NCBI GenBank assembly: GCA_030386875.1
Contig: CM059568.1
Span: 30,870,120 to 30,934,119 of the forward strand
Reading direction: 5' to 3'
Origin: Morinoia aosen
Taxonomy: Eukaryota; Arthropoda; Malacostraca; Amphipoda; Talitridae
DNA length: 64,000 bases
In this document: positions 58,136 to 64,000 of the stretch, piece by piece
How the letters are laid out: each line of letters starts with the position of its first letter
Numbering within the stretch: position 1 is the first letter of the stretch
Notes under the pieces: generated by a model
Database searches by the model: none
The model's input: only the letters and a program-made list of their open reading frames with translations
Told to the model about the DNA's origin: nothing
Position numbers and translations under genes: made by a program

Positions 58136-58237
58136 GGGGAAGACCGTACCAACTTTACTTATTTACTTTGTTTTTCATTGGGGTTCTGACGAGCGGACGG
58201 AACGGTCTTCCCCCCACGGGTGGGAAGTCAGAACCCC
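58136..58237 (+). ncRNA. Conserved 3'-UTR RNA pseudoknot, LINE-A copy 2
   Basis: Helix A: GGGGAAGACCGT (58136-58147) with ACGGTCTTCCCC (58202-58213), identical to copy 1. Helix B: GGGGTTCTGAC (58180-58190) with GTCAGAACCCC (58227-58237). Compared with copy 1 two base pairs of helix B change on both sides (T-A to C-G and G-C to A-T), keeping pairing. The segment between A5 and B5 is 32 nt here and 36 nt in copy 1. Confidence 0.78.
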
Positions 58238-59230
58238 AAATCTCCACTTATCATTTCAACACAACTCAATAGAAACCCAACCTCTAAATCAGACAACCGA
58301 TCAGAATAACCCACTACAACCATCTAATTATCAGGATCCACAACCCAGCAACACCCAGATTATCTCCATTATTCCCATTCAGATTAACTCCAACCCAGAT
58401 TAACTCCATTCATGATGTCAGATGGAACCCCTCCCCCCTCGGGCAGGCTTGCAATGAGTACACTGGTTCCTTGGACAGTTTGATGTATATAATGTATTAA
58501 AAAAAAAAAAAATTTTGTATTTATGTGTATATGTTGTGTATAAAAATCTATGTAAATAGAGACAATTTTTAAACATACCGTTTTCTGGAAAAAAAATGTC
58601 AAAGTAATAGTTTGTGTACATACGAGTTTGAAAAAAAAAAATAATAATATAAATAAGAAATAAAAGAAAAAAAAATAAAAAAAAAATAAAGTAAAATAAA
58701 AAAAATAATAATATAAATAAGAAATAAAAGAAAAAAAAAGGAAAAAAAAATAAAGTAAAATAAAAAAAATAATAATATAAATAAGAAAAAAAAAATATAT
58801 ATATATATATATAAATGTCTGTGTATGTATATGTGTATGTAATGTATTTAATGATTTCTCGTACGTATATATTAGATATGTAGTGTAAATTATGTACATA
58901 TATTATTATGCCCTCAGCGTATGTAAATAGGATCTAGGCAATCTTAGCTAGCCTTTAAAATTAGCACATTGTAAATACTGCAAATATTGTAGATTTCACT
59001 TCGGTAACTCGAGAGACTAGAATATTTTTCGTATATACAAAGCCTTGAAAGGTCTCCCAGTTCTTCATACTCTAAATTACTAATCCATAAGAGAACTGAT
59101 CGAGATCACCAAATTATGCGTTTTTGTTCGCCTTTTCTCTCTCCGACTGTCCATCTTCTCTTTCCTATTTCTTTTCTTCTGGCACACCCTGTGCCAAACT
59201 CTTGTTTTCCTCTCTTTCCTAATGGCACCG
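58238..59230 (+). other. LINE-A copy 2 3' region
   Basis: Noncoding. About 58630-58795 is a tandem A-rich repeat ('aataataatataaataagaaa' and 'taaagtaaaataaaa' recur). The terminal ~140 bp are conserved with copy 1 and end in the C run. Confidence 0.6.
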
Positions 59231-59246
59231 CCCCCCCCCCCCCCCC

Positions 59247-59255
59247 GCAGTTCAG
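59247..59255 (+). other. 9-bp target-site duplication GCAGTTCAG (right)
   Basis: Directly after the poly-C end of LINE-A copy 2. It is identical to 37153-37161 before copy 1 and bounds the tandem LINE-A insertion. Confidence 0.65.
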
Positions 59256-59760
59256 TTCGCACAGCTCACTCAGCGCGCTCGCAGGAACCCTGATATTCAC
59301 ACAAGTCTTCTTCCTGCGAGCCTCGTCAATGCAACGGCTCACACAAGCCTTCCAGCGAGCCTCCTCACAGCAGCTCACACAAGACTTCTCCCTGCGACTC
59401 TCCGCGCAGTGACTCCGACATTCACTAGTCTCGGCTGCTCAGCAAGCAGTAGCCTCTCGGCCTCCATCGCCACCTCGGCGGCACCGCTACGCCACGGCAC
59501 GCACAACGCGATTTACCGACAACCGTCGGTCCTCCAAGTCGTCCTTGTGTACTATACTACCGCCTGTAATCATTTACCTCGTGTGCCATACTGTCGGCGA
59601 TCTTCTCAATAATACGGCCTTTATTCCAGTTGTGTATTCCTTATCCTGTCGGGTTCGTTTGCACCTCAGGCACTCACTTTGGGCACAGATACCACGTACA
59701 AAGTCTAAAGATATTTACATAGTCTGCCCGGAGTGTAAAGCAGCCTGAGGGAGAACACTA
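59256..59760 (+). mobile_element. Probable LTR, right part
   Basis: It continues the promoter interrupted at 37161 (TTCGCACAGCTCACTCAG after the initiator). The segment is GC-rich and ends GAACACTACA, the inverse of the TGTAGTGT at 36741. Small open frames here lack similarity to known proteins. Confidence 0.4.
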
Positions 59761-61486
59761 CATTTCATTTAACATAACCCCGAAATCTATCAAATTTGAA
59801 CCGGAAATACTTCGACATTTCCAAAAATTAGCACTCATGTGTTGTGATGTAGAACCATTTCGCAAGTTCTTCCGGTACACAGCGTATATAAAGCCAGCTT
59901 TCCAGGCAGAGTCGTCATTCACCTAAGAGATTCTCCTGAGTGTGGTGCTTGGGCCCCAGAGGGGGCATATGTAAGTAACAAGTGTTTAATGTTAAGTGTT
60001 TTATTGTGTCTAGACTACATTATATTAACTTGTCTGTGTAGTGAGAGCTCATTTTTGTGATTAACTTAGGAACATTCACTATGTTTTCTCTGTGCCGGTG
60101 TTAGTTAGGCACAAGCTTCAAGCTCACTGCCCCATCTTTGTCATTGTTTTCCCTTTTGTATTTGCTAGTCTCCGATGAATCTTTATTGTGCTCTCAATAT
60201 TATTACGATGTTGGCATTAGCTCCTTAGATATTTTATCAGTGCTGAGCATAGTGTTTTAAGACACTTTGCTGTCCACAAAGATCATTTATGAGTAAGTTC
60301 AATATTGTTTCCCTGAATTTAATTTGGCGTTTGCTAGCCTTTGCTAAATCACCGTAACTTTGTTTCCATCTTTAGTTTGTTTTTACTGTTGTGCCTTTTT
60401 ATATGCTACTCCTTTTTATATGTAATTTTGCTGCGCCTAGAAGCAATTCTTGCTGATCTGAATTATAGAGAATAGAGGCTTCACCTTTTCTCATATTTAC
60501 TTTTGGTACATTATTGAATTACCTCAGTGCTTTAGCTATTTTACTTCTAGCTGTTAGTTCATTTAGATTACATACTCAGTTGTGTTACTGTTTCTGATAT
60601 CAAGATAGAGCTTATGACCAGTTGGTCTTGAACACCGGGTCTGAGTGTTAAGATGATTCAGGCTGCAACTCGGGCGCTGGAGCTGCGGACTGACCATAGC
60701 ACTAGACTTCTGCCATTGTTCTTCTTGTAAGCAGCAGACTGCAGCAGTCTTGCACATGTGTATGAATAGGCTCGTTATCGTGCAAATTAATTCAGCTCGA
60801 TGTTCCCTCACAGGATCTATTGGACCACACATTCCATGCACTCATAAACACGTTATGGAGCCAAACCCTAACCTCTTAATTGCAGCCACCCTGCATTAAG
60901 ATTAGAAGGAGATTACCTCCTCCGCCTCCTCTCCAAACTTACTAAACTGGAAGGCCTGCATCCCTGCAGCTAAGCCGCTAAAATCTCCAGTTGAGACTAT
61001 TGGGTCGAGAGCCTCCATTCTCACCGAGTTTACCCAACCGTTAAGCTCTCCCACTTAGCGTCGGAACCTCCCACACTTAACACCATCCTGAACTTCACAC
61101 TCCAGTACACGCTTCCACAAGCCTGAGCTGAAACGCATCGTATGAAGTTCTTCAACCGCCTCGGAATCTTCCCAAGAACGTCTCACGAACCAAGAATCAA
61201 GCCCCCACACGTAAGCCTTCAACCTCCACTAAATAAAAAGGCGAGATAGTCTATTCTCTCATTCTCCCCGAGTGATGGTTGTATTGTGGTTTTTATATTT
61301 GCCTGTTTGATTATTAGACGCTTGAAATACTGCGTCCGGGCCCGCTCCTTCTGAGCAAGAGGCCATATCACTTCATTCAATATTGATGCCTTCCCAGGCA
61401 TCTGGTGACCCTGCCTTATCACGGAACACCAAACTTTGTTATATTCCAAATTCTCAACCTTTAAAACGCAAAACCAGAACTTTAAA
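59761..61486 (+). other. Unresolved retroelement DNA before LINE-X resumes
   Basis: No coding sequence recognised. TATATAAAG at 59891-59899, and CA followed by TCTGGTGACCCTG at 61399-61413 (similar to the bases after the Gypsy 5' LTR), hint at a further LTR-type promoter and LTR end. 'gtta' at 61487-61490 may be the second half of the target duplication in LINE-X (left copy 36737-36740). Confidence 0.3.
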
Positions 61487-61491
61487 GTTAA

Positions 61492-62365
61492 GTAGTGTGG
61501 CCAGATACAGAGCAAACAAGTATGAATGTGTGAGAGGAATGTGGAAGTATGTTGCTGTACCTAGTGTCATGTATGGTATGAGTGCTCTTGCCTGGAATGG
61601 AAGTGATCTTGAAAAGCTGGATGTAATACCAAATAAGGTAGGACGGTTAGCATTGGGTGCTCCGAAATGGGCAGCTACAGAAGCCATTAGAGGTGACCTT
61701 GGGTGGAGCTTTTTTTCAGAAAGAATGATGAAAGCAGTGCTGAATTATAAGGTGAGAATTGAAAGAATGCAGAATAGCAGATGGGTAAAGCGAATTTTTG
61801 AATGAAATCTGAGTGTAAGCTGTTGGGAGAAAGTGTGCTGGGGGCATGCAAGGAAACTTAGCATGCAAAAGATTATTCATGTTAGAATTGGGAGACCTGT
61901 ATATGACTGGAGTTTAATAAATGCTGGAAGTGTAGGGCCTGAGTGGGACTGCAAGAGGTGGAAGAAAGAGACTGGTATATGAAAAAAGAAGCACCTAAGT
62001 TTGAGATGTTCTATGGTGGTAGTTTTGGAAGTCAACTCTTGTTTGCTGTGAGATGTAAGTCATTGAGTGTGAACAGACGTACATGGAGATGGAATGAGAA
62101 TAATAACAGATTATGTCGGCAGTGTATTAGTGGAGTGGAGGAAACAATTGAGCATTTTGTGCTGGAATGTAGTAAGTATGAGCAGGAGAGAGAAACGTTC
62201 ATGAATGTGGTGCTTGAGCAGTATGGAGAGAATGAGTGGTATGCCAGATGTGCTGAAGATGATTGCGGTATGATCTGTCTTGCTGGATTGGATCAGGAGT
62301 GTAATTTGAGTATCATTGAAGCTATGAAAATGTTTCTTGTGCGTGCCTGGAGTAAGAGACAGTGA
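61492..62365 (+). pseudogene. LINE-X ORF C-terminal part with zinc ribbon
   Basis: Continues the protein of 35490-36748: ARYRANKYECVRGMWKYVAV, ALGAPKWAATEAIRGDLGW, WVKRIFE, then a TGA (61803-61805), further coding sequence and a frame change near 61960. The last part (to the TGA at 62363-62365) contains LCRQCISGVEETIEHFVLEC, a C-x2-C...H...C ribbon common at the end of LINE ORF2 proteins, and ends VRAWSKRQ. Confidence 0.8.
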
Positions 62366-62593
62366 CTGGAATGAGCCAGTCAGGTAGAGTGGTCAGTAAT
62401 GACCCAACATGCCTGGGGATGGTGTTTTGATACACTGGTTATCCCAGTGATGCCGTCCAATGGCAGCTTGTGACAAGGATTGGTAGATCCTGAGTAGTTT
62501 AGTGGACAAGTCTGGTACCAGGCGCTGAACTCTTGGTGTGAAAATTGTGGAGGGAATTGTAGGCCGATACAAAGGCCCCGACGCTGTCGGCCC

Positions 62594-62620
62594 TCAAGTT
62601 CAAGTTCAAGTTCAAGTTCA
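62594..62620 (+). repeat. (CAAGTT)n simple repeat, LINE-X tail
   Basis: About four and a half CAAGTT units, at the point where LINE-X coding and UTR similarity ends. Short tandem repeats at the 3' end replace poly(A) in several LINE groups. Confidence 0.6.
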
Positions 62621-62639
62621 ATGTATTTTTGCAAGAAAA

Positions 62640-63710
62640 ACATATTTTATTCGAGAAGTTTTATGATTTAGGCCTTAGTTTTTTTTAAAAAAAACTCGTT
62701 TTTTTGGTTCATTTTTGGAATGTTTTCAAGAGAATAGATGTCAATGAATTATTATGCTAGAACAAATACAAAGATAATTTTGAAATCCTCGTAACATTGC
62801 AAACAAACTGATAGGTCTGAATTTTCTATTTGAAATTTTATTTTTTTATGCGATATTTGATCAATACCTAAAATATACTGAATTTTTAGGTTTTGAACTA
62901 GCAAAAAAAAGACAACGTACATATTGGTAAATCGAAAGCTATCAGTTTGTTGGAATTGTTTCAAGGATCCTAAAACTGTCTTTGCTTTCTTCCTAGCATA
63001 AAAACTCAATGACTTCTATTCTTTTGAATTTTGAAAATTAGTGACTTTACAGTATAGGCCAGAAACAAAATTTTTGTTGAAGTGTAATATAATGTAAAAT
63101 CTATGTAATTGAATGCTGTTTTCATTTTTATTTCGATAATATCCATACATAACATCATATTCACACTGTGAATTGTGATTTACAAAAAAAATAAAATTAA
63201 AATTTTTTTTACTTCTTACATAAGATTATGAAATTTTTTGTTTTCAGTCTGATTCTTATGAAATTTTACTATAATATGTAACCTTTGAAAAGAAACGCAA
63301 TTTCTTCTATACACATTTTTTTGATTCAGGCCTTAGGTTTTGGAAAAATTTTACATATTGGTTTTTAGTCCACTGGTTTTGATATTTCAAAAGAATAGAA
63401 CTCATTGAGTTTTTATGCTAGAAACAAAACAAAGACAGTTTTAGAATCCTTGAAACATATCTAACAAAAGCACATTCGCAAATTTTTCATTTCTTCTTTT
63501 TTTTTATATGGGATCGAAATGGGGTCGAAAATTTAAGATTTTGGTCCCCTCACCCCCCCCCTCCCATGGTCCCCTCACCCCCCTCCCATCTATTGTCCGC
63601 AGCGCCATAAAATTTTAGGACCGAATAGTCAACCACCTAAGGGTAATTTTCTAACAAAAACATGAAAAATGACGATCGGAGAGAAAAGGGGCCTCGATCG
63701 GAGGACCCCC
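62640..63710. repeat. AT-rich array with three ~75-bp subrepeats
   Basis: A block around 'aatagaactcattgagttttt...gctagaaacaaaacaaagac' occurs at about 63389-63465. It recurs less well in the same orientation at 62731-62808 and inverted at about 62950-63025. The region ends with GGAGGACCCCC at the TTAA of 63711-63714. It may be the original right arm of the TTAA element that starts at 26079. No coding sequence is credible. Confidence 0.5.
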
Positions 63711-63714
63711 TTAA

Positions 63715-64000
63715 GTTAGATTGCCAAATACTCAAATATATTTAAAGGTTTTGTGTGAGATGCACCCAACCGTAAAAGTTAAATAATATATGGATAATAT
63801 GAGACAAAGGAAATTTACGCTGAAAGCTATTAGAGAATATGTTAAAGAGAATTTGAAGACAGTTTCAAATGATGAATCCATCAACAGTTCTATTCTTTTG
63901 CTGCTAGAGGATACCCATATTTTTTCACAATGTTGTCCATTGAAATCTTACAAATTTTATTAGTTTCATATTTGTTTCTAATGCAAACAAATGGATGGAT
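63715..64000. other. Flanking DNA, no feature seen
   Basis: AT-rich sequence outside the TTAA end. Nothing recognised before the window ends. Confidence 0.4.

Larger units (their letters stand above)
53441..59246 (+). mobile_element. LINE-A copy 2
   Basis: It has the same layout as copy 1: 5' UTR (GTCACTCCGG..., hairpin CACT/AGTG), ORF1, ORF2, pseudoknot 3' UTR and low-complexity DNA, ending in a run of 16 C (59231-59246). It is about 5.8 kb and uninterrupted. Protein differences from copy 1 are numerous (roughly a quarter of residues by eye), so the two are separate lineages, not a recent duplication. Confidence 0.82.
61487..62625 (+). mobile_element. LINE-X, right part with 3' end
   Basis: It resumes at GTAGTGT (61492-61498), which also ends the left part (36742-36748). 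It carries the C-terminal coding region and a ~260-bp 3' UTR ending in a CAAGTT repeat (62594-62620), the likely tail. Confidence 0.8.
26079..63710. mobile_element. Possible single TTAA element filled by nested insertions
   Basis: TTAA followed by GGGGGTCCTCC lies at 26075-26089, and the exact inverse GGAGGACCCCC followed by TTAA lies at 63700-63714. The pair has the orientation expected of the two ends of one piggyBac-like element. The 37.6 kb between them is mostly later retrotransposons. The right-hand interior (62640-63710) is an AT-rich repeat array that could be original element DNA. Two separate elements of one family, each missing an end, would give the same picture. Confidence 0.35.

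Noticed and set aside
1-64000. CRISPR arrays, bacterial operons, tRNA or rRNA genes
   Set aside because: No direct-repeat/spacer array or rRNA sequence was seen. The only tRNA-like sequence is the SINE head at 35384-35443. The window is eukaryotic.

Overview
The window is eukaryotic nuclear DNA, AT-rich with large introns, and almost certainly from an arthropod (insect or crustacean; the sequence does not settle which). The signs are a Mo25/CAB39 gene with insect-like protein sequence, mariner, hAT-like and TTAA-flanked elements, a Gypsy element resembling the CsRn1 type, several non-LTR retrotransposons, and arthropod-style core promoters (TATA, TCAGT initiator, downstream element). It contains one host gene and, otherwise, a deep pile of transposable elements.

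Left part (1-9.2 kb): the minus-strand Mo25 gene. Five coding exons encode residues 1-277 of a protein that is normally about 340 residues. The last exon is not in the window and must lie beyond base 1. The introns carry a TTAA-flanked element (321-1144), a ~280-bp dispersed repeat ending 18 bp from a splice donor (3106-3385), and a mariner element with 146-bp inverted repeats that keeps a piece of transposase (8046-8615).

Upstream of Mo25 (9.2-26 kb): nested DNA transposons. A small MITE (11992-12139 / 22243-22302) is split by a ~9.9-kb hAT-like element. That element holds a second hAT-like element containing a decayed non-LTR retrotransposon, a TTAA MITE, and a hAT element that received an inverted copy of itself, with both 8-bp target duplications intact. 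Foldback DNA follows (22.3-25.1 kb).

Right part (26-63.7 kb): matching TTAA ends at 26079 and 63710 may mark one old element filled by later insertions. Inside, in order, are a CR1/L2-like LINE whose ORF2 carries an OTU cysteine-protease domain upstream of endonuclease and reverse transcriptase (27.2-35.3 kb); a tRNA-derived SINE; and a second LINE (LINE-X) cut in two at 36740 and resuming at 61487. The 24.7 kb between its halves begins with a probable LTR, itself split exactly at its transcription start site by two head-to-tail copies of another LINE (LINE-A). The 5' UTR of the first LINE-A copy is in turn split by a full-length Gypsy element with 2670-bp LTRs, gag, a GGGAAAC frameshift site and pol.

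The most interesting signals are: (1) a two-helix pseudoknot in the LINE-A 3' UTR, present in both diverged copies with compensatory base changes; (2) tandem LINE-A insertion at the initiator of an LTR promoter, flanked by a 9-bp target duplication; (3) an OTU-endonuclease-RT reading frame interrupted only by in-frame stops, in which the endonuclease has no start codon of its own; (4) the hAT self-insertion. Apart from Mo25, most coding regions carry nonsense codons or frameshifts, so the elements as seen are largely inactive.
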